DNA of 64,000 bases from assembly GCA_029204045.2 (NCBI GenBank), contig CM055063.1:32536810-32600809 (forward strand), in the 5' to 3' direction. This DNA comes from Tillandsia leiboldiana (lineage: Eukaryota; Streptophyta; Magnoliopsida; Poales; Bromeliaceae). Below the pieces are notes generated by a model, which was not told the origin of the DNA, ran no database searches, and worked only from the letters and a program-made list of their open reading frames with translations. Below, in pieces: positions 33,098 to 44,714 of the stretch (its first letter is position 1; the number at the start of each line of letters is the position of its first letter). The position numbers were made by a program, and so were the translations under genes.

Positions 33098-36000
33098 TCA
33101 GGAGGGGGCCTCAAATAAGTGTGGGTAGGTAGTCCTCAGCTCGTCCTCGGGCTCCCAAGTAGCCTCTCTCTCATCATGGTGGCTCCACAATACCTTCGCA
33201 TAAGCTATACCCGATTTCGCAATTCTCTCGTCTCTCGAGCAAGAATTCGAATCGGGCGCTCCTGGAAGTGCAGCTCCTCGTCCAGCTCCAAAGAAGTGAA
33301 GTCCACAATGTGAGAGGGATCATAGACATATCGACTCAAGACGGATACATGGAAAACATCATGAGTACCGGCTAATCGCGGCGGTAGAGCAACCCGGTAG
33401 GCGACAGGTCCGACACGCTCTAAGATCTCAAATGGTCCAATAAAACGCGGGCTCAGCTTCCCGCGCACCCCAAAGCGCCGAATCCCTCGAGAGGGCGAGA
33501 CTTTCAGAAACACATGATCCCCCACCTGAAACTCTAAGTCTCGCCGTCTCCTATCGGCGTAGCTCTTCTGTTGGCTCTGCGCAGTGACCAAGTGGCGCCG
33601 AATAACCTTGACCTTCTCCTCGGCTTCCAAAAGCAAATCAGGCCCCAAAGTTTTTCTTTCACCCACGTCACTCCAACAAAGAGGCGATCGACATTTCCTA
33701 CCATACAATGCTTCATAGGGCGCCATCTGGATACTCGCCTGGAAGCTATTGTTGTAGGCAAACTCTGCTAATCTCAAATGTCGATCCCAACAGCCACTAA
33801 AGCTCAGGACACAAGCTCTCAACATGTCCTCCAAAGTCTGAATAGTCTGCTCAGACTGTCCGTCGGTCTGTGGGTGAAAGGCAGTGCTGAACTGAAGCTG
33901 GGTCCCCAAAGCCGTCTGCAGGCTCCTCCAAAACTGAGAGGTAAACCTGGGGTCCCTATCTGACACAATAGAAGCTGGCACTCCATGAAGCCTCACGATC
34001 TCGTCAAGGTATAACTGTGCCAACCTCTCCAAAGCCCAACCTGACTGAATCGGCAGAAAGTGGGCTGATTTAGTCAACCGATCCACGATCACCCAAATAG
34101 CATCAGCTCCACTCTGAGTCCTCGGCAGGCCCACAATAAAATCCATGGTGACACAATCCCATTTCCACTCAGGGATTGGTAGGCTTTGTAACTTGCCAGC
34201 GGGAACCTGATGTTCCGCCTTAACATGCTGGAAAGTTAGACAGTGGGCCACAAACCTACCAATATCCCTCTTCATGCCTTGCCACCAAAACTGTGCCTTT
34301 AAATCCCTATACATCTTAGTTCCCCCAGGATGGAGGGTGTAAGGTGTATAGTGAGCCTCTCTCAGGATCAGCTCTCTAATATCCAAATCCACAGGCACAC
34401 AAATGCGGTCCCTATACCTGAGTATTCCCGCGACATCCACAGAAAAGTCCCCGCTCTGACCAAGCTGCATCTGGTCTCGAACCCTCAGAAGATAGGGGTC
34501 CTCACTCTGTTTCTGTCTGATCCTGTCCAACAGAATGGGCTGCAAAACCAATGACATAAGTCTCGCAGAGTCCCCTGGGGACACAATCTCTAAATCCAAA
34601 CTCCTCAGCTGCTCTCTCAGTGGTCTCTGCTGGGTAATAAGCATGCTCAAGGTCTGCCCTGCACGCCTGCTCAAAGCATCCGCGACCACGTTGGCCTTGC
34701 CGGGATGATAGAGAATGCTCAAGTCATAATCCTTTAACAGCTCAAGCCAACGGCGCTGCCTTAGATTGAGTTCCTTCTGAGTGAACAGGTATTTCAAACT
34801 CTGATGATCAGTGAAGATCTCACAACGCTCGCCATACAAATAATGCCGCCAGAGCTTCAAGGCAAAAACCACAGCAACAAGCTCTAGGTCATGCGTAGGG
34901 TAATTTCTCTCATAATCCTTTAACTGGCGTGAAGCATAAGCAATTACCCTACCATGCTGCATCAACACGCATCCCAGGCCGCTGTGGGAGGCATCACTGA
35001 AAATCACGAACCCCTCTCCCATGACTGGTAGTGTAAGGACTGGCGCTGTAATCAATCTCTGCTTCAACTCCTCGAAGCTTTGTTGGCATTGCTCTGTCCA
35101 AACAAATTTTACCCCTTTCTTGGTCAATCTAGTGAGGGGGGTAGAGAGCTTCGCAAAGCCCTCAACAAATCGACGGTAGTAGCCCGCAAGGCCCAAGAAG
35201 CTCCGAATCTCCATCACCGTCGTAGGTCTAGGCCAATCCCGAACTGAAACAATCTTCGTCGGGTCCACTGCCACTCCTGCGGCTGAAACAATGTGGCCCA
35301 GAAAAGAAACCTCCCGAAGCCAAAAGGCGCACTTCTTTAACTTCGCATACAACTTCTTCTCCCTCAGAAGCTATAGCACTAACCTCAAGTGCTCCTCGTG
35401 CTCAAAGTCGCTACGGGAGTAAATCAGAATGTCATCGATGAAAACCACCACAAAACGGTCCAAGTACGGCTGAAAGACTCGGTTCATCAGATCCATAAAC
35501 GCAGCCGGGGCATTCGTCAAACCAAAAGGTAACACTGTAAACTCGTAATGCCCGTACCGAGTCCTAAACGCCGTCTTGGACACATCCTCGGCCCTCACCC
35601 TCAGCTGGTGGTAACCGGACTGAAGATCTATCTTCGAGAAAACTGTGGCTCCCTGAAGCTGATCAAACAGATCATCAATCCGAGGAAATGGATACTTGTT
35701 CTTGACGGTCACTTTATTCAACTCTCTGTAGTCCACACAAAGCCTAAGTGACCCGTCTTTCTTCTTTACAAAAAGAATCGGGGCTCCCCAAGAAGAAACA
35801 CTAGGACGAATAAACCCGCGATCCAAGAGATCCTGCAACTGAGCCTTTAACTCCCTCAATTCTGCCGGTGCCATTCTGTAGGGTGCCTTAGAGATTGGCG
35901 TAGTTCCGGGACCCACGTCAATCACAAACTCAATCTCTCGATCCGGCGGCATAGACGATAGCTCAGGTGGGAAAACATCTGGATACTCTCGGACGATAGG

Positions 36001-37881
36001 AATGTCCTCGAGCCCAGGCATCACCGTAAGCACCTCTACAACAGTAGCTAGGAAAGCAACACAACCTCGACTCATCATCTGTCGTGCTCTAGCAGAAGAG
36101 ATCGTCTCTGCAAAAAGCGTACTCTGACGACCTATGAAGACATACTCCTCCTGACCCGGCTCTCGGAGGGTCACAGTCCTCTCACGACAATCAATAGTAG
36201 CGTAATACTGAGTCAACCAATCCATACCCAATACTATGTCGAAATCCCGGAGCTGACGAAGGACCAGAAGATCAACAGGCAAAATCCAAGGCCCTAACTG
36301 CACAGGGAAGGACCAACAACACTCATCAACGTGCAAAACGTGATCGGGTATCTGAACCTCACGAGCACAAGACAACGGCCCTATCTCTAGCCCATGCATG
36401 GATGCAAATGTCCTACTGATGAATGAATGAGATGCTCCAGTATCAAACAAAGTTCTGGTGCAAGTAGAGGAGATAAGGATAATACCTGCCACCACGTGGC
36501 CAGCTGCCCCCGAATCCTCGACCTGTGCGGTATACACCCTGCCGCTCGGGGGTGGTCGCCTGTCAGACTGCCGCGACGAAGTGGCCCTATCCCCCTGGCC
36601 AAAACCTGTCGAAGATCCGCCCGTCTGAAAGGACGGTGGAGGAGGAGCCGAAGCTGCCGATGCTGCCGATGACCCCGCTCTCGGACAAGACCATGATCTA
36701 TGCCCTGCCTGCCCACACCGGTAACACCGGCCCTGTCGCTGATCACACTGCTGGGGGGCGTGGGGTCCGCCGCAAATCACACAACTATCAGTGCGGCTCT
36801 GCTGCTGCTGCTGCTGCCTAGGAGGCTGGGAGCCCCCCAATCTCTGCCTCCTTTGAGCCCCGCGGCCTCGAGGCTGAATCTGTGGCGGCCTCGGGGGCCT
36901 CGACCTGCTCGTCTGCCCAAAATCCTGCGGTGCGGGGCGCTTTTCCCCAGAGCTAGTCCCAGGCGCCCCGCCACTCTCTGCCATGATCACCGTCCCTCGA
37001 GAGACCCACCGTGCACGCTCCATGGCTGCGTCCAGAGTCGGTGATCGGTGAGAATGAACAAGGTGATAAATATCTGGGTGCAGTCCTCGCCCAAACAAAT
37101 CCACCCTCTAAGCCTCATCAGGGGCAACGTGCGGCACACTGCTCAATAATCGCTGGAACTCTCGAATGTAGTCCGGAAGGGGTCGACTACCCTGCTGCAG
37201 TAGGCGGAGATCCCCCTCAAGCTTCTGCTTTGCACTATCGGGGAAATAGGCCCCGAGTAGCAAAGCGCGAAACTCCTGCCAAGACATCACCTGAGCTCCC
37301 GGCGGTCCAACGGGGCGGACTCGACGCCACCAAGTATCAGCGTCTCCCTCCAGGAAGTGTGTAGCCAAATACACCTGATGCTTTTCCTTAATAAACAGAT
37401 TCTCAAATAATTTTTCTATTGCTGAAATCCAGTTTTCTACTTCCCGTGGCTCTGAACTCTGCCCGGCGAATCGCGGAGGATGGAACTGGCTGACATAAGA
37501 TAATCGATCCGTGAGCTCCCTCTGCTCCGACTCTGTCAATGGGGCGATCTGTGATGAGGTCGACGAAGTCACTGCTGGCGGTGCCGCAGATGTCCTCTGC
37601 TCAAGTAACCTCATCATCCGCTCCATATTTTCCTCCTGGCGCTTTGCTGCCTCCTCCTGGCGCCGCAACGCCTCCGACATCTGGGCCACCTGGGCTCGTA
37701 GCTCCTGAACCTCCCCCTGTGTGGCCTCCTCCTGCTCAGGCCTGTCCTCAGATGCGGAGTGCGCCCTCGTCGTCGCACGACGTCTCGGAGGCATCTCAGG
37801 CAACAGCGACAAGGAAAACAGGGTGTCAGAGAACCAAAACCTCATGACCCAAACAAGCGAAAGTCTAAAACACGTTTCCAA
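33098..37881 (-). pseudogene. Gypsy E gag-pol polyprotein, three lesions
   Basis: One frame of about 1,594 codons from the ATG at 37,881. Order: gag domain (codons ~130-300, FHPPRFAGQ, YFPDSAKQKLEGDLR); CCHC knuckle CYRCGQAGHRSWSC (~387); protease LFDTGASHSFIS (~474); reverse transcriptase with SKIDLQSGYHQLRV and FIDDILIYS (~815); RNase H FSDASHSGLG (~959) and HPGKANVVADALSR; integrase zinc motif (~1,185-1,222), core MDFIVGLP, SDRDPRF, DGQSEQTIQ (~1,247-1,340); GPF module (~1,480); chromodomain-like tail (HHDEREATWEPE). Lesions: TAG at 37,108-37,110, TAG between LRLVL and LLREKK near 35,368, and a one-base loss near 33,218 before the tail. The second zinc-motif cysteine reads Phe (CLTFQHVK). 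It is inactive, but recently so. Confidence 0.93.
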
Positions 37882-38071
37882 CTCGAAAGTGTTGTGTTGT
37901 CTGCAGCCAACAGAACTACTTTAGAGAGCTAACATGTAAAGTCACTCGCCCGAAATCCCGGGGGAGTACAAAACAAACAAGACTCTCGCTACAAATTCAT
38001 CTCTAACGACAGTCATCCACTATCCAACCAAAAGCCTAGGGTCTCTAAGTCCCCAACGACCTATACACCTA

Positions 38072-38084
38072 GGCTCTGATACCA
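38072..38084 (-). promoter_or_regulatory. Primer-binding site, Gypsy E
   Basis: Minus strand TGGTATCAGAGCC, matching initiator tRNA-Met, 8 bp inside the 5' LTR end at 38,093. Confidence 0.87.
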
Positions 38085-38092
38085 CCTAAATC

Positions 38093-39976
38093 TGTCACGC
38101 CCCGGGGTCGAAACTGCGACCCGGGCTCGCCAACAGATCCGCCGTCTGTGCGAAAACTGCCGCACAGACGAAGCGTCTAACCTGTAAAAGAGATCTAGCT
38201 GTACAAGTATCAGAGCAGAAGAGAAGTAACACAGAAGAAATAAACTGTATACAAGAGTCACTAAGTGTAAAGTCCAGGTACAACATCCACTGTCTCAAAA
38301 GATAGGGTACAATATCACTATCCAGTACAAAAGTGGGAAAAATAAAAAATACCCGGGATAATCTCTACCTCTGACTCTACAGACCCAGTAGGCACTAGTA
38401 GGCCAAGCCCTTGCCACGGTCTGAAGACTCCGCACGTGCCGGCCCGGGAACGGCCGCCTCAGAAACACCTGTCACACACGGCGGGTCTGAGATCAACTGA
38501 AAAGTCAGATCTCAGAGGGTACCGATGTCCTACCCTCGGTAGCCCACTAAGTCCACTGGAGGCAAAAACAGATAGATAGATATATAGAGAGATAATACTG
38601 AAATGAAAGCTGTAAGTAAATCTATCACTATATGCCTCAATGCAATGCTGTACTAAATGACATCTAGAATCATATGAAATGACCACCCGCACATGTCATT
38701 CCCCCGCAGCCACCCGGTAACTCGGCCAGGGGCGAACTTCCAACTGGTATCTCGGCCAGGGAAATACCCTCCTGGTAACTCAGCCAGGGAAAATGCCCTC
38801 CCGGTAACTCGGCCGGGGAAAAATACCCTCCTGGTAACTCGGCCAGGGAAAATGCCCACCCGGTAACTCGGCCGGGGAAAAATACCCTCCTAGTAACTCG
38901 GCCGGGGAAAATGCCCTCCTGGTAACTCGGCCAGGGGCATCAAATATAGCTGTGTAATCCAGAGCGAACACCCAAGAGCATAATACGTGTCTTAGTCGGA
39001 AACCATAACCCACGACTTACACGGCCGACCCGCACTTACCTGATAGCACAAGGTCACAATACCTTTGCATTTGGAAACAAAATGGGCATCCCGTAATCCT
39101 TTCGGAAGAAACCAACCCACCTGTGAAGAACCCGCAAAAACCGCGCGCCAAACGAAGGTCTCGGCGCGATCTCACAACTCCACGCGGCACAGCGCTCACC
39201 ACCGATCACGTAGTCAAGCTGACACTGAGTCACACTGCGAAAAATGGTGAAAACCTGGGATCAGAAAAGCCTGCGGTCAAAACTGCGCTCAAAACGGCGG
39301 AAAAACCCATCCGGCGACGAAGAACGCTGGGCGTTGCGCGGAAAACCCCTCGCGCACCCGCCGCGGCGCACCGTCGTGCCGCAGTCCACGCGGCACAGTG
39401 CAGCCCACGGCCGCACAGCTCCAAAAACACGCCCTGCGTGGTGGCGGCCAGCCGCGCGGCCGGCGGCGCCGCGCGGCCCAAGAGCTGCCCGCGCGGCGCC
39501 CTGCAGCGCCGCGCGGCCCCAAAGGGCACCCGCGCGGTGCCCTGCAGTGCCGCGCGGTGCCCTGTAGTGCCGCGCGACCCGAAGGGCACCCGTACGGTGC
39601 CCTGCAGTGCCGCGCGCCTAGCGCGCGGCCTGCAGGGCCGCGCGGCCCGAAGGGCACCCGTGCGGTGCCCTGCAGTGCCGCGCGCCTAGCGCGCGGCCTG
39701 CAGGGCCGCGCGGCCCGAAGGGCACCCGCGCGGTGCCCTACAGTGCCGCGCGCCTATCGTGCGGCCTGCAAGGCCGCGGGGCCCAAAGGGCCGCCCGCGC
39801 GGCCCTCTGCAGCGCCGCGCGCCTAGCGCGCGTCCTGCAGGGCCGCGGGGCCCAAAGGCCCGCTGCGCGGCCCTCTGCAGCGCCGCGCGCCTAGCGCGCG
39901 GCCTGCTAGGCCGCGCGGCACCCCTGCAGTGCCGCGCGCCAAGCGCGCGGCCTGCAGGGCCGCGCGGCACAGGGGC
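38093..39976 (-). repeat. Gypsy E 5' LTR, primer-side part
   Basis: Matches 30,425 to about 32,150 of the 3' LTR almost base for base, including the GATA tract, the minisatellite (38,713-38,939) and the GC satellite (39,470-39,976). It is cut at 39,976 by the Copia F LTR. Its promoter-side remainder is at 47,248-48,367. Confidence 0.9.
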
Positions 39977-41171
39977 TGTTACGGCTTTTTGCGTTGGCAT
40001 ATTTCGTGAGTTGAGTCGGAGTCTTGAAGTGATCAAATTGTCAATCAGCAATCAAAGACTCAGAGAAGATTCAACAAGAGCTCAAGTTGACACTCAGTGT
40101 TTTGAGTCTTGAAGATTGAAGTTGAAGAATTGTGGATCATATACATCAATCTTAAAGAAAATGGATTCGGATTGATCAGGTACGTTTAACTAAATAATTT
40201 TGGTGATCCGAATACATTTGTGTAGTTTAGAAACACTTGGATAAGTTTTCATTGCTTAAAAATCAAAAACTGGACAAATTGGATGTTCAGAGTCCGGATT
40301 ACAATTCCAGTCCTGAACCAGTCCGGATCGGATTCCTGTTTCAGTCCGGATCGGATTCATGTTTCAGTCCGGATCCCGAACCTTGTTTTTTCTGGAATTG
40401 CGGAAAAAAAGACGACAGTCCGGATCAGCCAATCCAGTCCGGATCGTCGTGCGGGAAAATTTCTGTTAAGTCAGTTTTTGATGCTTATCTCTTTCCAAAG
40501 GTTTCTAAACTATAAATAGACACTTAGGGTTTCTCAAGAACTACCGATTTATTTATAAAACACTTGAGAGCAACCCTAGAGGCTAGGTTTTTATCGTTCT
40601 TCTTTATAGCCTCTTTTAGGTCAATTCGACGGTTCTTCCAAGATCTATCTTTTGTCGAATTGATCTAGTCTTTGCTTAGAGATTTCTTCTACGGTTCCTC
40701 AATGATAATCTAAGCAAAGGATCACCATCGAAGCCTATATTCTATATCGATCGTTTGCGTCGTGGATTCGACGTAGCATCGTGGATTCGATGTGTTGAAG
40801 GCGTTTCGTGGATTCAAAACGTGTGCTCGTGGATTCGAGTGGCGTTCGTGGATTCGAACGTGTGCAGTGGACGTGCAATCGGTGGAGCGCAAGGTCCGAA
40901 GAAGTTGAAGGAGGGGTTGAGTCCGTGGAGTCGGTAATCACCTTGTTATTCTTCTTTTTTTAGTGGATTGTTATTGCGTGTTGGTCCCGTGGTTTTTCTC
41001 CTGGATTGGAGTTTCCACGTATATCTCGGTGTGCTATTTTTATTTTCCGCATTGGTTTTTATTTTGCACTGAGATTGGTTTTATAAGTATTACACCTATT
41101 CACCCGCCCTCTAGTTGTTTGATAGTACCTATTTTGATCCGTGTGGATCCTTAATATTATAAAAACCAACA
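39977..41171 (+). repeat. Copia F LTR 1
   Basis: TGTTACGGCTTTTTGC to AAACCAACA. CAGTCCGGATC array at 40,290-40,445, TATAAATA at 40,511-40,518, hairpin array at 40,758-40,865 and an ACACCTATTCACCC block at 41,091. Confidence 0.92.
40758..40865 (+). other. Array of TGGATT-loop hairpins (Copia F LTR 1)
   Basis: Five units: CGTCG/CGACG (40,758-40,773), CATCG/CGATG (40,777-40,792), CGTTTCG paired with CAAAACG (one mismatch), CTCG/CGAG and CGTTCG/CGAACG. The loop is the same as in Copia B but the arms are unrelated. It lies about 247 bp downstream of TATA. Confidence 0.8.
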
Positions 41172-41173
41172 AG

Positions 41174-41185
41174 TGGTATCAGAGC
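41174..41185 (+). promoter_or_regulatory. Primer-binding site, Copia F
   Basis: TGGTATCAGAGC, initiator tRNA-Met type, 2 bp after LTR 1. It is repeated at 45,912 after LTR 2. Confidence 0.9.
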
Positions 41186-41205
41186 GGGTTTTAGGTTTAT
41201 CTATC

Positions 41206-43167
41206 ATGTCGGGTGTAAGTAGTAATATTTATAGACCTCCTCTTTTTTATGGGACTAATTATGCTTATTGGAAAGTGCGGATGAGAGCTTTTCTCATCGT
41301 AATTGATGAGCGGGTATGGCAATCCGTGGAATACGGTTGGGTGCATCCTGTTGAGGAAGTAGGAAATTCTACTACCCCAAAACCTCGCTCTAGATGGTCC
41401 CAAGAGGAATTCGAAAGTTCTTCTTACAATGGGAAGGGTATGAACGCTTTATTTAATTCTCTTTCCTCGACTGAGTTTACACAAATTTCCGCGTGTGAAA
41501 CCGCGAAGGAAATTTGGGATATTCTCAAAATTACACATGAGGGTACTAATCTTGTAAAAATTCAAAAGCTCCAGATGCTTACAAGTCAATTTGACTCTAT
41601 TCATATGGATGAGCATGAATTGTGTACAGATTATTACACTAGACTTCAAGATGTGATCAATACTTGTGCTAATTTAGGAGAAAAGATCCCGGAGTCGAGA
41701 ATTGTAAGAAAGATACTTCGGACTCTTCCGGAACGGTTTAGGGCAAAGGTTACCGCCATTGAAACCGTTAGTCATCCGGATGAGATGAGAGTAGAGGAAT
41801 TAGTAGGTGCTTTGCAAACTTATGAAATGACTTTTCCTACTAATCAAGTTTCTTCCAAGTTTTCTTCTAAGCTTACAGGTATTGCATTCAAATCAACAAA
41901 GGAAGAAGATAGCGAATCAAGTTCCGACGATGAAATCTCCTTTGCCGATTTTGAAGAACAATTGGCGCGGATCGTAAAGAAATTTCGTCGGAAATTTTGG
42001 AAGAATCGAACCGATGGATCTTCATCCACGAAACCATCTAAAGGATCATCGGGTTCTAAATCCTCTAAACTCAAAGGCGTTGCAAAACCTTCGAAAGAAA
42101 AAGAAAAAGATGAATTCGAAAGGGAAATCCAATGTTATCGATGCAAAGGCTACGGCCATATTTCAACGGATTGTCCTTCTTCGAAATCATATATAAAGAA
42201 GGCTTTGCAAGCAAAAACTTGGGACGATTCTACTTCTAATGAATCGACCTCAAGTAAAGAGGAAAAAGTCGTTGCCTTACATGCCTCTCATATTCCCTCT
42301 TCTAATGTTTGCTTATCATCTTTAATCACTGACTCTATTCCTTTGATTTTGCATGAAACATCAACATCCGGCGGAGAGTCATCAAGTGAGGGGGAGTCGG
42401 ACGAAGAAGAACTCGTTGAGGCATATCAACAACTTCTTACGGAATCAAAGAAGATGGCCAAGCATATTAAGAAGTTGAGGAATCAACGACTTGAGATTCA
42501 AGACGAGAATCATGCTTTAAAGATCAAACTTCATGATCTCGAGGAGGAACGAGAGCTTTTATTGGATAATAATAAAATCCTCCAAGAAAAGATAAATCAA
42601 TCGGAAACGGTCGTTAATTCCCACATTAACAAGATTGATTTTCTAGAAAAACAGTTTGAGGAAATTCATGTCACCAACCAAGCTTTGACCAAGCAAGTTC
42701 ATCAACTTAAATCCGACATACAAAGGCTTTCAACCGGTTCCAAGAAATTTGATTGTATATCCGGATTAGGTCAAACAAGCAAGGTTGGTTTGGGATTTAA
42801 AAAGAACCAAACTGTGAAGGCTTCAAGTTCCACAACTAAATTGGAAAGAAAAACTTGTCACCAATGTGGACTTGAAGGACACTTGATGAAGTCGTGCCCT
42901 AAAAAGAGAAAGAGGAATTCTTCGACAACTTCATCTACGGAGCGAACTCAACGGAATCAAAAGACTCATCAAGTCAAAGGAGTTCACTCAACCCACCAAA
43001 GGTCCGAGCCACAACATCAATCATTCAAGTGGATCACTGCGAGGCAAAGACCTAAGGTGGATCAACAGTCAAAGCTATCAACTCCCGACCACAGTGAATC
43101 AAGACAACCCAAAATTCGACGATTTTGGATTCGGAAAGGTGATATCTTTCCTTGTCTTAAGTTCTAA
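41206..43167 (+). CDS. Copia F gag protein, intact, 653 residues
   Basis: Retroelement capsid/nucleocapsid protein. The first ATG after the primer site is 41,206 (MSGVSSNIYRPPLF). In-frame GTG upstream lies in the primer site and is not the start. UBN2-type gag domain at ~15-225, acidic serine patch ~230-250, CCHC knuckle CYRCKGYGHISTDC (~309), serine-rich stretch, coiled coil (~415-520, rich in E, K, L), second knuckle CHQCGLEGHLMKSC (~551), basic tail. It ends WIRKGDIFPCLKF, exactly where protease starts in Copia A, then stops, so pol was removed at the gag/protease boundary. The frame is uninterrupted. It may still be translated and form particles, using enzymes from a relative. Confidence 0.9.
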   Translation: MSGVSSNIYRPPLFYGTNYAYWKVRMRAFLIVIDERVWQSVEYGWVHPVEEVGNSTTPKPRSRWSQEEFESSSYNGKGMNALFNSLSSTEFTQISACETAKEIWDILKITHEGTNLVKIQKLQMLTSQFDSIHMDEHELCTDYYTRLQDVINTCANLGEKIPESRIVRKILRTLPERFRAKVTAIETVSHPDEMRVEELVGALQTYEMTFPTNQVSSKFSSKLTGIAFKSTKEEDSESSSDDEISFADFEEQLARIVKKFRRKFWKNRTDGSSSTKPSKGSSGSKSSKLKGVAKPSKEKEKDEFEREIQCYRCKGYGHISTDCPSSKSYIKKALQAKTWDDSTSNESTSSKEEKVVALHASHIPSSNVCLSSLITDSIPLILHETSTSGGESSSEGESDEEELVEAYQQLLTESKKMAKHIKKLRNQRLEIQDENHALKIKLHDLEEERELLLDNNKILQEKINQSETVVNSHINKIDFLEKQFEEIHVTNQALTKQVHQLKSDIQRLSTGSKKFDCISGLGQTSKVGLGFKKNQTVKASSSTTKLERKTCHQCGLEGHLMKSCPKKRKRNSSTTSSTERTQRNQKTHQVKGVHSTHQRSEPQHQSFKWITARQRPKVDQQSKLSTPDHSESRQPKIRRFWIRKGDIFPCLKF

Positions 43168-44714
43168 ATAGCTTATGACTGTATGTAATGCTTTGATTGG
43201 TTTTCCTCTCATATTTTTCTGAATCTCTGCATTACATGTTTTCAATGCTCTTCGTTTTTATGTTTTGTTTTTAAACAAAAGGATTTTAACGAACAAGTGC
43301 ATTGGATAAAAAGGGTTTCACCGTCAATCACTCCAGTTTAATTTTATATGAATTATCAACTTTACTCTATAATCATAATTCTTGAAGATACTTCATTATA
43401 AGAGTTTTTGATAATTATATTCATCAAATTTTAGTAATCATGTGTGATCTTTAGATGATTATTCTATCTCGGTTGTGTGAGTTCTTTGTGATAAACATGA
43501 GACAACCGATAGACTAAAATTTGGGATTTAATTCTTTCACATAAGAGATTGTATTTTCTTACAAGGGTAATGAAATGAATTGCAAAAGATGTGGAAAGAG
43601 TTATATCCGAAAGGAGTGTGAAAACTACCACCACATGTTGGAAAGAGCTGCCACCCCGGTCGTCCGGTTTGTGTGTGAAGCTACCACATATTTTGGATGC
43701 TTGAAAAATATTTTTTTTTGGAAAAATCTTTAGATGAAGCATTTGGAGATCATATTCAAAGTTATTATATTTTGAACAATCTCCTGGTTGGTATAAGGTG
43801 GGATAGTTGAAAGATGCTCAAAGAGCCACCCTTAGGTATTTTAGTGCATATCTCAATTTAGAAGGGTAAAATTCAAAATTGATGTCATTTGGAAATCTCT
43901 GTAAGTCATCTTTGTAAATCCGTTATATCTTGATAGAGTTTGGATCTCTAAGTTATTTTTGATGACTTGTGTTTGACGAATATAACATGAAAAACGTTTA
44001 TAATGTTTTATCTTTGTTTTTCATGATTTCGGAGTAAATCTTTTTAATTTTTGTAAAATTAATTGGATTGAATGACATTTATGTGATCTCATATTATTTT
44101 CAAGCACTTAAATTATTTTCTTGATGGAATACAAATCGGTAATTCAAATATTTCAAAATCTGGATTTGTTTTCAAGAATTTATTTGATTTTTGCTTTCGA
44201 GTACCGGTACGCAATCTGTGTTTTTGTTATATACCGGAACTGAGCTTTTATCTCTCTTTCTCTATGAACTAATGTTGTTAGTGATTTCTTTATGCCTATA
44301 TTCACTATTTGACAATTTGTGACAAAAAGGGGGAGAACAGAGATAGAGGGAGAACAGAGATGCTCAAGATAGGGGGAGAAAAAGAAAAGAGATGACGAAA
44401 AAGGAGCCGAAAAACAAAAAGAACCAAAAGGACGAATCAAATGTAGGGTTTACATTTAATTTCTAACGACTGACTTTTGATTTTGTTTGGAGTTTTGTTT
44501 TGCAGGATCTACATCACTTTAAGACTCCAAGTCCTAAGTCATAGAGTTTGTTCTAAGACTGGTTCAAATGTTATTTTTATTTATTGGATCTTTCACGCAA
44601 AGAAAGTCAACGTTTTGGTGATGACATTGAGTTTCGATTTTTTGGTTTAAGATGAGTGTCTTGAGCGTTTTATGTATTTTTGGGTTTTGTCACGAAATTG
44701 CCAAAGGGGGAGAT
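43168..44714 (+). other. Copia F non-coding interior with repeated polypurine tracts
   Basis: AT-rich with no supported ORF. The right part has several AGGGGGAGA-type tracts (GACAAAAAGGGGGAGAAC at about 44,322, AGAGGGAGAACAG, ATAGGGGGAGAAAAAG at about 44,369) and the terminal CCAAAGGGGGAGAT at 44,701-44,714. Multiple tracts of this kind are typical of Sireviruses. Confidence 0.75.
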
